From Deltaproteobacteria bacterium (lineage in GTDB: Bacteria > UBA10199 > GCA-002796325 > JACPFF01), in assembly GCA_016210045.1 (NCBI GenBank), contig JACQUX010000038.1:1-64000 (forward strand): 64,000 nt of DNA, given 5' to 3'. Numbering within the stretch: position 1 is the first letter of the stretch; each line of letters starts with the position of its first letter. Made by a program: the position numbers and the translations under genes. Below are positions 42,433-53,160 of the stretch, piece after piece. The notes under the pieces are model-generated. The model was not told the origin of the DNA, did no database searches, and saw only the letters and a program-made list of their open reading frames with translations.

Positions 42433-43508
42433 TCACAGGTGGAGGGACAGGGGGCCATGTGTTTCCAGCGGTAGCGATTGCGGAGGCGTTGGAACGACGC
42501 ATGCCGGATGTCACGCTGGCCTTTGCTGGCATGGCGACCGGCATGGAGGCGCGCATCGTGGCGGGCTTAGGCAGGCGGTTCTTTCCGATCGCGGCCGCAC
42601 CATTCAAAGGGCGGCGGATGTTGGATAGGGTGCGCGCCGTGCCGACGTTGGTGTGTGCCGTGCGCGCGGCCAGCCGCGTGTTAACCGAGTTCGCGCCCGA
42701 TGCTGTGGTGGGAACTGGCGGCTACGTTTCTGCGCCGCTGATGGGTGCGGCCGCGTGGCGGCGATTGCCGACGTTGATCCACGAACAGAACAGCATTCCA
42801 GGACTGACGAATCGACTGCTCGGGCGGGTGGTGCGGCGGGTCTGTACGACCTATCCGCAATCGAATCATTTTTTCCCGCCCCGGAAAGTGTTGCGGACCG
42901 GGATGCCGTTGCGGCACGCGATTGTGGAGCGATTGCGGACGCGCGTGCAGCCGCCGGGGCCGCCGTGGACAATCTTTGTGATGGGCGGTTCGCAAGGGGC
43001 GCGGCGCGTGAATGAACTCGTGATCGGCGCGCTGGCGGGACTGGGACGCAGCGGAGTGCCGTGCCAGGTCATTCATCAAATCGGGTCTTCGATCGACACA
43101 GCGACGGTGGAACGCGCGTATCGCGACGCGGGCATCGCGGCGGAGGTCTATCACTTCATCGATGAAATTGAGGCGGTGTATGCGCGTGCCCACTTGGTGA
43201 TCGGTCGCGCCGGCGCCAGCAGCGTGGCGGAAATCGCGTTGGCGGGATTGCCGGCGCTGCTGATCCCGTATCCGCACGCGGCGGACAACCACCAAGAGGA
43301 AAATGCGCGCGCGGTCGTGGCGTCCGGTGGCGCGTTGCTGTTGCGCGAGGCCGAAACCAATAGTGCGCAGCTGCTCGCGACCTGTCTCGCCGTGTTGCAA
43401 GACCCGGCGCGGTTGGCGGCGATGAGCGCCGCGATGCATGCCCTCGCGACGCCGCACGCGGCGGAACAGATTGTGGATGCCGTCGTGGAGTTAGTACAAA
43501 ATGTTTAA
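42420..43508 (+). CDS. murG: Lipid I N-acetylglucosaminyltransferase
   Basis: 362-aa GT-B glycosyltransferase converting lipid I to lipid II at the inner face of the inner membrane. MRVLITGGGTGGHVFPAVAIAE with the glycine loop, GTGGYVSAP, HEQNSIPGLTNR, MGGSQGARRVNE, GRAGASSVAEIAL and PYPHAADNHQEEN are hallmark motifs. It overlaps both ftsW (13 bases) and murC (8 bases). Confidence 0.97.
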   Translation: MRVLITGGGTGGHVFPAVAIAEALERRMPDVTLAFAGMATGMEARIVAGLGRRFFPIAAAPFKGRRMLDRVRAVPTLVCAVRAASRVLTEFAPDAVVGTGGYVSAPLMGAAAWRRLPTLIHEQNSIPGLTNRLLGRVVRRVCTTYPQSNHFFPPRKVLRTGMPLRHAIVERLRTRVQPPGPPWTIFVMGGSQGARRVNELVIGALAGLGRSGVPCQVIHQIGSSIDTATVERAYRDAGIAAEVYHFIDEIEAVYARAHLVIGRAGASSVAEIALAGLPALLIPYPHAADNHQEENARAVVASGGALLLREAETNSAQLLATCLAVLQDPARLAAMSAAMHALATPHAAEQIVDAVVELVQNV

Positions 43509-44865
43509 ACGCTATCAACAGCTGCATTTCGTGGGCATCGGCGGTGTCGGGATGAGCGGCATTGCCGAGGTCCTGTTGAATTTAGGGTATCGCATCAGCG
43601 GTTCCGACCTGCGGCCCAGTGCCGCCACGCGGCGACTCAAACAACGCGGCGCGCGATTGCATTACGGTCATCTGGCGGCGCATGTCGGCGCGGCGCATGT
43701 TGTCGTGGTGTCATCTGCGGTCGCAGTGTCGAATCCGGAAGTCGTCGAGGCGCGGCGGCGAGGCATTCCTGTCGTGCAACGCGCCGAGATGTTGGCCGAA
43801 CTGATGCGGCTCAAATACGGGATCGCCGTGGCCGGGACGCACGGCAAGACGACGACGACGTCGTTGATCGCCGCGGTGTTGGCGACCGGACGGCTCGATC
43901 CGACGATCATCATCGGCGGACGCGTGAATGCGTGGCGGACTAACGCGCGTCTCGGGAAGGGAGAGTTCCTGGTGGCCGAGGCGGACGAATCGGATCGCTC
44001 CTTTCTGCGGCTCGATCCGACGATCGCGGTGATTACCAATATCGATCGCGAGCATATGGAGAACTATCGAGACTTCGACGACGTGCGGCAGGCGTATCGG
44101 AGCTTTGCGGAGCGGGCGCCGTTTTACGGCACGGCCGTGTGTTGCGCCGATCATCCCGAAACGATGGCGTTGGCGCAACGTCTCAGTCGCCCGGTCGTCA
44201 CGTACGGCGTCAATGTCGCAGCCGATTATATGGCGCGGAATATCCGGGCCCGGGCGGAACGACTCCATTTTGAAGTGCTATATCGTAATAAAGTGCTTGG
44301 GAATGCGCAATTGCGGATGCCGGGACGGCACAACGTCGGCAACGCGTTGGCGGCGATCGCGGTGGGGCATTTTCTGGAGATCCCGTTCCGCACCATCGTG
44401 CGTGGGCTGGCGCGGTTTCGCGGGATCGAACGGCGTTTTCAGATCCTCCGCCGACAAGCGCCCATCGTCGTGAGCGACTACGCGCATCACCCCGTGGAAT
44501 TGGCCGCGACAATTCGGGCCGCGCGCGAGGGATGGCCGGAGAAACGCGTCATCGTGGTGCATCAGCCGCATCGCTATTCGCGGCTCCAAGCGTTGTTCCG
44601 CGACTTTGTCGAGGTGTTGGCCGGCGTGGATGGCTTGGTGTTGATGCGTTTGTACGAGGCCTCGGAACGTCCGATTCCGGGCGTCTCCACGCGGCGGCTG
44701 TGGGGCGCGTTGCGGCGGCGGCGGCCGGAATTGGCGGTGCGCTACGCGGAGTCGCCGCAGAAGGTGCTCGAACTGACGCGACGACTCGTCACGCGCGACG
44801 CGATCGTCTTATTTCTCGGCGCGGGGGATATCAGCAAAGTGGCGGCGGAGTTCGTGAAGGCCTGA
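43501..44865 (+). CDS. murC: UDP-MurNAc L-alanine ligase
   Basis: 454 aa. Adds L-alanine to UDP-MurNAc. HFVGIGGVGMSGIAEVLL at the N-terminus, VVVSSAVA, AGTHGKTTTTSL, EADESDRSFL, ITNIDREHMENY and SDYAHHPVE are family motifs. Its ATG lies inside the 3' end of murG. murB follows after ten bases. Confidence 0.98.
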   Translation: MFKRYQQLHFVGIGGVGMSGIAEVLLNLGYRISGSDLRPSAATRRLKQRGARLHYGHLAAHVGAAHVVVVSSAVAVSNPEVVEARRRGIPVVQRAEMLAELMRLKYGIAVAGTHGKTTTTSLIAAVLATGRLDPTIIIGGRVNAWRTNARLGKGEFLVAEADESDRSFLRLDPTIAVITNIDREHMENYRDFDDVRQAYRSFAERAPFYGTAVCCADHPETMALAQRLSRPVVTYGVNVAADYMARNIRARAERLHFEVLYRNKVLGNAQLRMPGRHNVGNALAAIAVGHFLEIPFRTIVRGLARFRGIERRFQILRRQAPIVVSDYAHHPVELAATIRAAREGWPEKRVIVVHQPHRYSRLQALFRDFVEVLAGVDGLVLMRLYEASERPIPGVSTRRLWGALRRRRPELAVRYAESPQKVLELTRRLVTRDAIVLFLGAGDISKVAAEFVKA

Positions 44866-44875
44866 ACGCGGATCG

Positions 44876-45793
44876 ATGACTATGGCATGGACAAAATCAC
44901 AGCAGGAACTGTTGCAAACGAGGACGCGCGGCGAACTCCGTTTCAATGAGCCGATGGCGGCGCATACGACCTTACAAGTCGGCGGCCCGGCCGATGCCTG
45001 GTGTCGCCCCGCGGATCTGGAAGATTTGCGCGCCGTGTTGGGTGTGGCCAAGGAGCAGGGCTGGACGTGGTTGCTGTTGGGACGCGGCAGCAACCTGTTG
45101 GTGCGCGACGGCGGCGTGCGCGGGCTCGTGATCTCCCTCGCCGCGCTCGATGCGCTTCGGCTGGACGATGGCGCCGTGGTGTACGCGGAAGCCGGAGTGC
45201 GACTGAAACGCTTGCTCGGTTTTTGCGGCGAGCGCGGACTCTCCGGCCTGGAAGGTCTCGAGGGCGTGCCGGGGACGGTCGGCGGCGCGATCGTGATGAA
45301 CGCCGGGACGCCGGCGGGAGTGATCGGCGATGTGGTGATTGACGTGACCTGTGTTGAACAGGGCGAAAAATTGGTGACGCGCACCGCGAAGCAGTTGGAG
45401 TTTGCGTATCGCAAGACGAAGTTGGCGCGGAGCGCGATCGTGGTGGCGACTCGGTTGGCCGTGCGTCCGAGCACACCGGAAACGGTGAAGGCACGTCTCG
45501 CGGAGTTGCGCGCCAAACGGGAAGACGCGCAGCCGGGGACGCAGCCGAGTGTCGGATCGATCTTTCGTAATCCGGACGGACGGTCGGCATGGCAATTGGT
45601 CGACGACGCGGGATTGCGCGGTGTGCGGATCGGCCAGGCGCGGATCTCGGAGCTGCATGCCAACTGGATCGTGAACGAAGGTGGCGCGACGGCGCGCGAT
45701 GTCGAACGGCTGATCCGCGTCGCGCGCGAAAAAGTCAAAGAGCGCAGCGGCATTTGGTTGGAGCCGGAAGTGGTGATGGTGGGGGAGGAATAA
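44876..45793 (+). CDS. murB: UDP-N-acetylenolpyruvoylglucosamine reductase
   Basis: 305-aa FAD enzyme that reduces UDP-GlcNAc-enolpyruvate to UDP-MurNAc. N-terminal HTTLQVGGPADAW, FAD-binding LLGRGSNLLV, GVPGTVGGAIVMNAG, FAYRKTKL, the serine-containing SVGSIFRNP and the C-terminal HANWIVNEGGATA with the catalytic glutamate nearby (WLEPEVVMV). The length fits type II MurB. ATG 44882 is a possible alternative start. Confidence 0.97.
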   Translation: MTMAWTKSQQELLQTRTRGELRFNEPMAAHTTLQVGGPADAWCRPADLEDLRAVLGVAKEQGWTWLLLGRGSNLLVRDGGVRGLVISLAALDALRLDDGAVVYAEAGVRLKRLLGFCGERGLSGLEGLEGVPGTVGGAIVMNAGTPAGVIGDVVIDVTCVEQGEKLVTRTAKQLEFAYRKTKLARSAIVVATRLAVRPSTPETVKARLAELRAKREDAQPGTQPSVGSIFRNPDGRSAWQLVDDAGLRGVRIGQARISELHANWIVNEGGATARDVERLIRVAREKVKERSGIWLEPEVVMVGEE

Positions 45794-45797
45794 ATCC

Positions 45798-45832
45798 GTG
45801 CGTACGTGCGTAAGTGTGTGAGTGCTTAAGTG
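45798..45832. repeat. Octamer array between murB and ddl
   Basis: GTGCGTAC, GTGCGTAA, GTGTGTGA, GTGCTTAA and a final GTG lie in direct succession. Units match the minus-strand reading of the murF array. It fills most of the 49-base gap and ends just before the ddl ribosome binding site GGGAG. Confidence 0.85.
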
Positions 45833-45842
45833 GGAGAACGAT

Positions 45843-46784
45843 ATGTCGCAGCGGTGGCAGGGAAAGCGGGTCGGAGTTTTGATGGGCGGGGTCTCGAAGG
45901 AGCGCGAGATCTCGCTGCGGACCGGTCGCGCGATGAGCGCGGCGTTGCAGCGGCGCGGCTATCACGTCGTCGAGATCGACGTGACGCTCAACCTCGTCGA
46001 ACAATTACGGGCGACACCGATCGACGTCGCCGTGATTGCGCTGCACGGGAAATACGGGGAAGACGGCACCATTCAAGGCCTGCTCGAGTTTCAACGGATT
46101 CCCTACGCGGGGACCGGCGTCTGTGGCTCGGCCGTCGCGATGGACAAGATCCTCTGCAAACGGATCGCGCGGGATCTCGAGATCCCCGTGGCGATGGACT
46201 TAGTATTCCACGCCAACGCCGATTCCGTCGAACAACTCCTGACCCGGCTTTCGTTTGAATTGCCGGTGGTCGTGAAGCCGGTCCGCGAGGGTTCGACCAT
46301 TGGGCTGGCCATCGTGCGCGCGCTCGACGCGTTGCCGAGCGCACTGCAACTCGCGGCGGGTTCCGACGAGAAGATCCTGATCGAAGAATATATCGCCGGC
46401 AAAGAAGTGACGGTGGGGATTCTCTGCGGGCAAGTCTTGCCGACGATCGAGATCGCGCCGAAGCATGGATTCTACGATTACACCGCGAAATACACCAAAG
46501 GGATGACGGACTATATTTTGCCCGCGCGTATTCCGGCGGAAACGACGGCGTTGCTCGGCGACTGGACGGCGCGGCTCTGGCGGGAATTGGAATGTCGGGG
46601 TTGGGCGCGCGCCGACTACATCGTGCGCGACGACGGATCTGCGGTGTTATTGGAGCTGAACACGATTCCGGGCATGACCGAGACGTCGTTGGTGCCGAAG
46701 GCCGCGGCCTATCTCGGCATCGCGTTCGACGAAGTGTGTGAGCGGATCCTCAACGATGCGGGATTGCGCATGGGGGGGATGTAA
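45843..46784 (+). CDS. ddl: D-alanine--D-alanine ligase
   Basis: 313-aa ATP-grasp enzyme supplying D-Ala-D-Ala for MurF. VLMGGVSKEREISLRTG, ALHGKYGEDGTIQGLLE, VVVKPVREGSTIGL, IEEYIAGKEVTVGIL and ELNTIPGMTETSL are standard motifs, the last with the metal-binding Glu and Asn. GGGAG lies eight bases before ATG 45843. Its stop overlaps the ftsQ start (TAATG). Confidence 0.98.
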   Translation: MSQRWQGKRVGVLMGGVSKEREISLRTGRAMSAALQRRGYHVVEIDVTLNLVEQLRATPIDVAVIALHGKYGEDGTIQGLLEFQRIPYAGTGVCGSAVAMDKILCKRIARDLEIPVAMDLVFHANADSVEQLLTRLSFELPVVVKPVREGSTIGLAIVRALDALPSALQLAAGSDEKILIEEYIAGKEVTVGILCGQVLPTIEIAPKHGFYDYTAKYTKGMTDYILPARIPAETTALLGDWTARLWRELECRGWARADYIVRDDGSAVLLELNTIPGMTETSLVPKAAAYLGIAFDEVCERILNDAGLRMGGM

Positions 46785-47593
46785 TGGCGCGAGTCGCCGG
46801 TGAACCGATGATTCGATCGGCACGACATCGCCAACGGCGATGGTTGCGGATCGCGCGTCGCGTGGAGCGGATCTCCCGCGTCGTACTCGTTTGGTTGCTC
46901 GGTGTCGGCGCGTTGTACGGGATCTACGCGTTAATTTGCGAACGTGATCTTTTCGCGGTGCGACAGATTGTCGTGAGCGGCGATTTTACCCATCTCGACG
47001 AAGCGAGCATCAAGGAACTGACGGAAGTGGAACTGGGGACGAGTCTCTTCCAACTCTCGCTCGATGCCGTGCAAGAGCGCGTGAATCGCCATCCGTGGGT
47101 GCGGGCGAGTGCGGTGCGGCGAAAGCTCCCCCATATCCTCTGGATCTATGTCGTGGAACGGGAGCCGATCGCGTTGCTGAATGCGAATGGACTGTATTTG
47201 GTCGATGCGGAGGCGAAGATTTTTAAGGCGCATCAAGTCGGCGATCCGTCGGATTTGCCGATCCTCACCGGCATCACCGACGTCACCGTTGATGGCAACG
47301 GCGTTGGCCACTCCACGCAGCTCGAGGGTTTGCTGCAGTTGGAACGCCGTTTCGAGCGTCATGCCCTCGCGGAGCGACTTGGCATTTCGGAATTGGTCCG
47401 CGATCGCTACGGGCGGATCTCTGTGATCACGGAACGCCCGGCCATTCAGTTGCGCTTGGGCGAGCAACCGAGCGTGGAGCAGTTGGATCGCTTCGTCGAG
47501 ATTTGGCCCGCGCTGGAACCGGCCTCCAGCGCGATGCAGTCGGTCGATTTATTTGTGGAGCGCAAAGTCGTCGTGCGGAGCGACAGTTCATGA
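46784..47593 (+). CDS. ftsQ: Cell division protein FtsQ
   Basis: 269 aa. Basic cytoplasmic N-terminus, one membrane helix (about 31-50), a POTRA domain (FAVRQIVVSGDFTHLDEASI to about residue 127), then the FtsQ beta domain with REPIALLNANGLYLVDAEAKIF and DLPILTG, which are well conserved. Part of the FtsQBL complex that recruits and regulates FtsWI. It starts on the last base of ddl; ftsA follows after 57 bases. Confidence 0.95.
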   Translation: MARVAGEPMIRSARHRQRRWLRIARRVERISRVVLVWLLGVGALYGIYALICERDLFAVRQIVVSGDFTHLDEASIKELTEVELGTSLFQLSLDAVQERVNRHPWVRASAVRRKLPHILWIYVVEREPIALLNANGLYLVDAEAKIFKAHQVGDPSDLPILTGITDVTVDGNGVGHSTQLEGLLQLERRFERHALAERLGISELVRDRYGRISVITERPAIQLRLGEQPSVEQLDRFVEIWPALEPASSAMQSVDLFVERKVVVRSDSS

Positions 47594-47650
47594 GCGTTAT
47601 GAAGCCGTCAGCTGCCGTCGTGTGGGTAAAGAACAATAAGGAGGGGGACA

Positions 47651-48880
47651 ATGGCAAAGAAAGAAGAACTGGTCGTCGGGCTCGATATCGGCACGACCAA
47701 GATCTGCGCCATCGTCGGGGAGGTGGCGGATGACGGTGTCAATATTATCGGCATCGGGTCGTACCTGTCCCGCGGGTTGCGCAAGGGGATGATCATCAAC
47801 ATCGAGAGTACGGTGGAGGCGATCAAGAAGGCGATCGAAGAAGCGGAGTTGATGGCGGGATGCGATATTACCGGCGTCTATGTCGGGATCTCGGGATCGC
47901 ATATCCGCGGGCTCAATAGTCGCGGCATTGTTGCGATTAAAGATAAAGAAGTGCGTTCGCCCGATATGAAACGAGTCATCGGCGCGGCGCAAGCGATCGC
48001 GATCCCGGTCGATCGCGAGATCGTCCACGTCATTCCGCAAGAGTTCATCGTCGATGAACAAGACGGCGTGAAAGATCCGGTCGGGATGAGCGGCGTGCGG
48101 TTGGAGGCGAAGGTCCACATCGTGACGGCCGCCGCGAGCGCCTCGCAGAACGTGGTGAAATGTTGCAGTCGCGCCGGCCTCACGGTGCACGAAGTGATCT
48201 TGCAGCAATTGGCCAGCGGCGCGGCGGTGCTGGGGCAAGATGAGCGCGAGCTCGGCGTGTTGCTGATCGACATCGGCGGCGGCACGACGGATATCTCCAT
48301 CTTCAACGGTGGGAGCGTCCAGTACACCTCGGTGCTGCCGATCGGCGGCAATCACCTCACCAACGACGTGGCGGTTGGGCTGCGCACGCCGGCGCACGAA
48401 GCGGAGAAGATCAAACAGAAATACGGCTGCGTGTTGACGTCGATCGTGCAGAAAGAAGAAACGATCGAAGTGCCGAGCGTCGGCGGGCGCAATCCGCGCG
48501 CGCTCTCGCGCTCCATTCTGGCGGAGATCTTGGAACCGCGGATGGAAGAGGTGTTTCAGTTAGTGCGGCAAGAAGTGATTCGGGCCGGTTTCGAAGATCG
48601 GCTGGCGGCCGGTGTGGTGTTGACCGGCGGCTGTTCAGTGCTCGAAGGGATGCCGGAATTAGCGGAGCAGATCCTCAATCTCCCGGTGCGGCGTGGTCTC
48701 CCGCGTGGCGTTGGCGGGCTCGTCGATGTGGTGCGCAGTCCAATGTACGCCACGGGTGTCGGGTTAGTGTTGAGCGGGGCGCAGCATCTGCATCAAGGAG
48801 CGCCTGTCGAACCGCAACCGCAAGGCGCGTATGGGCGCATGAAATGGCGCATGAAAGAATGGTTCGAGGAGATTTTTTGA
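47651..48880 (+). CDS. ftsA: Cell division protein FtsA
   Basis: 409-aa actin-fold protein that tethers FtsZ to the membrane. ATP-binding motifs [15 protein letters not shown] and [15 protein letters not shown], adenosine motif [12 protein letters not shown], the 1C domain around [13 protein letters not shown], and the C-terminal amphipathic helix [13 protein letters not shown] for membrane binding. AAGGAGG upstream of ATG 47651. 109 bases separate it from ftsZ. Confidence 0.98.
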   Translation: MAKKEELVVGLDIGTTKICAIVGEVADDGVNIIGIGSYLSRGLRKGMIINIESTVEAIKKAIEEAELMAGCDITGVYVGISGSHIRGLNSRGIVAIKDKEVRSPDMKRVIGAAQAIAIPVDREIVHVIPQEFIVDEQDGVKDPVGMSGVRLEAKVHIVTAAASASQNVVKCCSRAGLTVHEVILQQLASGAAVLGQDERELGVLLIDIGGGTTDISIFNGGSVQYTSVLPIGGNHLTNDVAVGLRTPAHEAEKIKQKYGCVLTSIVQKEETIEVPSVGGRNPRALSRSILAEILEPRMEEVFQLVRQEVIRAGFEDRLAAGVVLTGGCSVLEGMPELAEQILNLPVRRGLPRGVGGLVDVVRSPMYATGVGLVLSGAQHLHQGAPVEPQPQGAYGRMKWRMKEWFEEIF

Positions 48881-48900
48881 AATGGCACAACAGCCGCACA

Positions 48901-48951
48901 GCGGCGTTGAGGGGGAGGCTCCGCCGGCTTTGCCGGTGGAGGGGGCGACGC
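48901..48951. repeat. Hairpin repeat, copy 2, in the ftsZ leader
   Basis: Read on the minus strand it matches the inner block of 29581-29626 (GCGTCGCCCCCTCCAC to GGAGCCTCCCCCTCA). The hairpin CTCCGCCGGC/GCCGGTGGAG around TTT (48919-48941) keeps pairing except for one mismatch, and one base pair is swapped relative to copy 1. It sits 40 bases upstream of the ftsZ ATG and could influence ftsZ mRNA (inference). Confidence 0.75.
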
Positions 48952-48989
48952 GAGTCCCTGTAATCGACACACCGCAAAAGGAGAACATT

Positions 48990-50390
48990 ATGTTTGAACT
49001 CGTAGAAGATATGCAACAAGGGGCCAAGATCAAAGTGATCGGTGTCGGCGGCGCGGGCGGTAACGCGATCAACACGATGATCCGCACCCATCTCGACGGC
49101 GTCGACTTCATCGCCGCCAACACCGATTTGCAGGCGCTGAAGGCGAACATGGCGCGCAGCAAGATGCAACTCGGTCGCGAATTAACGCGCGGCTTAGGCG
49201 CCGGCGCCAATCCGGAGATCGGCAAGAACGCGGCGATCGAGAGCGAACGGGAATTGCACGAAGTCCTGATGGGCGCCGATATGGTCTTCGTCACGGCCGG
49301 CATGGGCGGCGGGACTGGCACCGGCGCGGCGCCGGTGGTCGCGAAAGTGGCTCGCGAATGCGGCGCCTTGACGGTCGGCGTCGTGACCAAACCATTCGTG
49401 TTCGAAGGCAAGCGACGGTCGCGCTTGGCGGACGACGGCATCGCCGCGCTGCGCGAAGCGGTCGACACGTTGATCACGATCCCGAATGAAAAATTGCTCG
49501 GGATCGCGAATGCGCAGACCACGATGTTGGAGACCTTCAAGATGGCGGATGAAGTTTTGCTGCAAGCCGTGCGGGGCATCGCGAACCTGATTACGGTGCA
49601 CGGATTGATCAACCTCGACTTCGCCGACGTCCGCGCGGTGATGAGCGAAATGGGGATGGCGCTGATGGGGACCGGCTGCGGCAGCGGCGAAAATCGCGCG
49701 ATCGACGCCGCGACCAAGGCGATCTCCAGTCCGCTGCTCGAAAACATCTCGATCCGCGGCGCGACGGGCATTCTGATCAACGTCACCGGCGGTCAAACCA
49801 TGACGTTGCATGAAGTGAACGAGGCCTCGAAGTTGATCCAGCAAGAAGCGCATGACGACGCCAATATTATTTTCGGCGCCGTGATCGATGACACGCTCGA
49901 CGACGAAATCCGCGTCACTGTGATCGCGACTGGCTTCAGTCAGAAGGCGCAACGCAACGCGAGCGCGCGGATGACCACATTCGAGACGCCGCGCGGAGAA
50001 CGGCGGGAACGGACCGAACGTGTCGAACGCGCGGAGCGGACGGAGCGAGGACCTGCCAGTGAATGGGCCTCGACGGCCACCACGACCGCGTCGGCCACTC
50101 CAAACGCGCGCGAGCGGGATTGGGGCGGTCCTTGGGATGGCACCGAACGGCAAGCGACGGCCGGCTGGTCGAGCGAAGTGCAACACGGTGATATGCGGCT
50201 CGGCCTGCAATCGGTCGAATCGCGCCCGGTCGGCGCCACCGTTCGGCAACCGTGGGCCGGCGCGACCGATGAACTTCCGCGCCGTGTCGATATGTCGGAT
50301 CTGCGGGAGATTATGAGTGAGGTCGGCGTGTCCGAGCAACGCGAAGACCAATTCGATATTCCAACGTTCCTGCGCCGACAGGCCGATTAA
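48990..50390 (+). CDS. ftsZ: Cell division GTPase FtsZ
   Basis: 466-aa tubulin homologue forming the Z ring. GTP-binding [17 protein letters not shown], the tubulin signature [13 protein letters not shown], and [11 protein letters not shown] with the T7-loop residues. The globular part ends near residue 318; a Ser/Thr/Arg/Glu-rich linker of about 130 residues leads to the conserved tail [10 protein letters not shown], which binds FtsA. AAAAGGAG is placed correctly for ATG 48990. Last gene of the dcw cluster. Confidence 0.98.
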   Translation: MFELVEDMQQGAKIKVIGVGGAGGNAINTMIRTHLDGVDFIAANTDLQALKANMARSKMQLGRELTRGLGAGANPEIGKNAAIESERELHEVLMGADMVFVTAGMGGGTGTGAAPVVAKVARECGALTVGVVTKPFVFEGKRRSRLADDGIAALREAVDTLITIPNEKLLGIANAQTTMLETFKMADEVLLQAVRGIANLITVHGLINLDFADVRAVMSEMGMALMGTGCGSGENRAIDAATKAISSPLLENISIRGATGILINVTGGQTMTLHEVNEASKLIQQEAHDDANIIFGAVIDDTLDDEIRVTVIATGFSQKAQRNASARMTTFETPRGERRERTERVERAERTERGPASEWASTATTTASATPNARERDWGGPWDGTERQATAGWSSEVQHGDMRLGLQSVESRPVGATVRQPWAGATDELPRRVDMSDLREIMSEVGVSEQREDQFDIPTFLRRQAD

Positions 50391-50409
50391 CGCATGAGGC
50401 ACCGGCAGC

Positions 50410-50435
50410 GCCCTCTCCCCGTCTGGGGAGAGGGC
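50410..50435. terminator. Hairpin between convergent genes after ftsZ
   Basis: GCCCTCTCCCC and GGGGAGAGGGC form an 11-bp stem around GTCT, 20 bases after the ftsZ stop and before the end of the convergent lipoprotein gene. No U run follows, so it may act as a bidirectional block or be a REP-like repeat; hairpins of this CTCTCCCC/GGGGAGAG wording recur in many genomes. Confidence 0.5.
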
Positions 50436-50446
50436 CGCAGCCGTCG

Positions 50447-52720
50447 TTAGGGAACGGTCTCGATGGCACCGATATCGAATGGGGCCAAGCGCCGTTCGCC
50501 CAACAAATCAACATTCAACCGCACTGGTCCCCAACTCGGTTGCAGCTGCATTAAATCGTACCCTTGATGAATCGCCGGGGACGTTGGTTGCAGACGAAAC
50601 GGCATTTCCGGGTCGAAGAGCGGATCTTGATTATAAATCGACGGCGAGTTGGGATCGGGGACGATTGCCCACCCGGCAAGTTGGGTGTCCGTTTCAGCCT
50701 CGAGCCCGGTGTTCATGTCGAAATAGGCGTGTGCTTTGGTGCCCGAAGCGAAAATGAGATTGCGCCGGACCGCTACCGTGGATTCGCTGAGCCCGACCAT
50801 CATGCCCACCGTGGATTCCACCCCGCCGATCACAGAGACAATGTTGTTTGCCGCCTCGACCCATGGGCTCTGATTGGTTTTTATCGCCAGGCCGACGACC
50901 GTGTCTCCATTTTCGACCCGCACCGTATTGCTGTAAATCCGCGCCTGCACTGTGTTCTCGATCTGGAGTCCGGTCAGATTCAACACGTTCGCCCCTAGTC
51001 CTCCTGCCGCGATCCCGTTGGTCGCCAGCCGCAAATCCGTGATCGATTGGAAGCGCACGGCTGTCGCATTGCCGTTGCTACTGGCCATGATCGCATTGCG
51101 TTCGACATGCGCTAATGCGATTGGCGCGGAGCCGGATCCCGCTAAATACAATCCAGTGGCTTCGGCTGTTGTTTCGAAGCACTCGATCTCATTATGCCGT
51201 ATCGTGAACTGCGTCTGCTGTGGGTCGCCATTCGCCGTATTGAACACAATGCCGTTTGTTCGCGCAGCATCATTGGCCTGAATGCTGTTGTCCTCGATCG
51301 TCAGCGAGAGACCCGCCTTTGGTGTCAACACCGGGACCATCCCGCCGATGGCAACTGTATCGCCCATCGTACCCTTCGGTTTTTCCGCAGAGATCCGGTT
51401 GCCGCGCAGCACGATCGTCGCCGTTTGGTTCGGCTCAATGCAAATCGCACAGAGGTTGGGCGTCAACTCGCTGCTGACCTGGATCTTGCTGTCCTTGATC
51501 GTCGCGCTGCCCCGCAGTCGCAACCCTTGTGTCATGATGATGCCTGCCATCGAGGTTTGCTGCAGAACGAACTCAATGCCCTGGATATGATTCGCGCGGC
51601 TCCCCGCTTGGATTTCGATGAATGATGTTTTCCCGATGGCTCCGCTCACGCGGGTCGGATGTTGCTTCAGATCCGACGTCAGCGTGGTCGTCATCTGCGT
51701 GACCGCGTAGTCGAAACCGCCATACAGCGCCAATCCATTGGCTAACGTGAAACTCGATAGCGTGTATTCGCCCGCGAGCAGAAAGACCTTCTTGTCCTTT
51801 GCTGCGGCGGCCTGGAGGGCTGTGCTGAGTTGCAATGGGCTGAACGGATGCGCCAGCGTGCCATTGCTCCCCTGGGCGCCGCCATTCGGCGACACCCAGA
51901 CGATACCGGGATCGCACAGATCGCCGATCGCGTTGTCGTCCACGTCGAGTTGATTGGCATTGACCACGAGCAGGCAATTGTCGCGCGTGTCGGAGACGCC
52001 GTCGTTGTCGTCGTCCAAATCGCACGGATTGCCGTGCGCGTCGCCGTCGGTGTCTCCCTGGTTGGCATTCGGTACGCTCGGGCAATTATCGTTCCCGTCC
52101 GCAATGCCATCGCCGTCGCCGTCTTGCTCACAGACGTTACCGGTTCCGTTCCCGTCGCCGTCCAATTGTTCGGCATTCGCCACCAGCGGACAGTTGTCGC
52201 TCGCATTCGCGACGCTATCGCCGTCGGTGTCGTCGTCGCAGGCGTCTCCCTGGCCATCCTGATCGAGGTCGTTTTGGTTCGGGTCCGCCTTCGCGATGCA
52301 GACGTCGGTGGCATCAGGCACGCCGTCGGCGTCGCTATCGGCTGGCGGCGGTGGTGGCAGGATAATGTCTCCGCCGTCCGGCGGTGGGGTGGTATCGGTG
52401 GGCTCACCGGGACCCGCGAGACCTCCGCCACTCGATCCCCCTCCATCGCCGGTTCCTGTGGAGCCAGGCGCTGTCGTCGTGAGCGGCGGAGGAACCGTGT
52501 CCGGTGGCGGGGATGGGGTGGTCGCCGCCGGCGGCGGCTGATCCCCATTGAGTGGCGAACCGGGCGTCTCTACCGTCGGCGGTTTCTGATTCCCTGTCGG
52601 ATTCGTCGCCGACTCCCCGCCGCCCAGTGCCGGCGGCTCAGTTGCCGGAGTATCGTCATTGCAGGCCGCCGTAAGCAGCAGTGGGAGCAGCGCTCCCACG
52701 ACCAAGTAGATATGTCTCAT
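50447..52720 (-). CDS. Lipoprotein with thrombospondin type 3 repeats and beta-helix
   Basis: 757 aa. Signal sequence ending LLLTAAC gives a likely lipoprotein (lipobox slightly unusual, T at -3). A long Pro/Thr/Gly linker (about 30-125) leads to calcium-binding thrombospondin type 3 repeats (about 126-272; units such as [12 protein letters not shown] and [14 protein letters not shown]). A right-handed beta-helix domain (about 280-757) has repeated strands and an AIHQGYD...FDIGAIE end shared with choice-of-anchor Q proteins. AGAGGAG precedes ATG 52720. Probably outer-membrane surface. The other beta-helix protein here, at 12339, has the same FDIGA end. Confidence 0.88.
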   Translation of the reverse strand: MRHIYLVVGALLPLLLTAACNDDTPATEPPALGGGESATNPTGNQKPPTVETPGSPLNGDQPPPAATTPSPPPDTVPPPLTTTAPGSTGTGDGGGSSGGGLAGPGEPTDTTPPPDGGDIILPPPPPADSDADGVPDATDVCIAKADPNQNDLDQDGQGDACDDDTDGDSVANASDNCPLVANAEQLDGDGNGTGNVCEQDGDGDGIADGNDNCPSVPNANQGDTDGDAHGNPCDLDDDNDGVSDTRDNCLLVVNANQLDVDDNAIGDLCDPGIVWVSPNGGAQGSNGTLAHPFSPLQLSTALQAAAAKDKKVFLLAGEYTLSSFTLANGLALYGGFDYAVTQMTTTLTSDLKQHPTRVSGAIGKTSFIEIQAGSRANHIQGIEFVLQQTSMAGIIMTQGLRLRGSATIKDSKIQVSSELTPNLCAICIEPNQTATIVLRGNRISAEKPKGTMGDTVAIGGMVPVLTPKAGLSLTIEDNSIQANDAARTNGIVFNTANGDPQQTQFTIRHNEIECFETTAEATGLYLAGSGSAPIALAHVERNAIMASSNGNATAVRFQSITDLRLATNGIAAGGLGANVLNLTGLQIENTVQARIYSNTVRVENGDTVVGLAIKTNQSPWVEAANNIVSVIGGVESTVGMMVGLSESTVAVRRNLIFASGTKAHAYFDMNTGLEAETDTQLAGWAIVPDPNSPSIYNQDPLFDPEMPFRLQPTSPAIHQGYDLMQLQPSWGPVRLNVDLLGERRLAPFDIGAIETVP

Positions 52721-52800
52721 TTGGATCTCCTCTAGGTGCAACCCCGAACCAGTATGCCAATTTCAACCGCCCCGGAGAGAGAAAAATCGCGGCTCTGCCG

Positions 52801-53160
52801 TTATGCCAGTGGCGTCCGTTTGGAGGCGCGGATGACGCGATCGCGCGTGACGAGTTTAATCCGATGGGCGAGACTCGTCGCCGCAATGATTTCGTCCGCC
52901 GGGTCGCCACGAAAATCGAGACGCTTGATGGCCTGGCAGACCTCCAACGACAGCGGCCAGACGTGAATCCCTGAGAGGGTGCGAATGACGAACGGATCAT
53001 CGAGATCGATTTCGATGCGACCGAGTTGTGCAAGTTTGGCAATCTCCCAGAGGACAATCGCCGAAATACTCCAGGGATTGGCGATCAGCAACTTGCGCTC
53101 GCGCGGGGTCAGTTCGCCGCGCAGCGCGAAGAGCAGGATGTGCGTATCAAGATTCAGCAT
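52801..53160 (-). CDS. PIN-domain toxin, VapC type
   Basis: 119-aa PIN domain protein. D5 in LNLDTH, E39 in LWEIA, D86/D89 in RGDPADE and D107 in VTRDRVI form the metal site. Its start overlaps the upstream antitoxin gene by 14 bases, so the two are translationally linked. Distinct in sequence from the VapC at 7526. Confidence 0.93.
   Translation of the reverse strand: MLNLDTHILLFALRGELTPRERKLLIANPWSISAIVLWEIAKLAQLGRIEIDLDDPFVIRTLSGIHVWPLSLEVCQAIKRLDFRGDPADEIIAATSLAHRIKLVTRDRVIRASKRTPLA

Noticed and set aside
50410-50435. Classical intrinsic terminator of ftsZ
   Set aside because: Stem is strong, but there is no U run; kept only as a low-confidence hairpin block.
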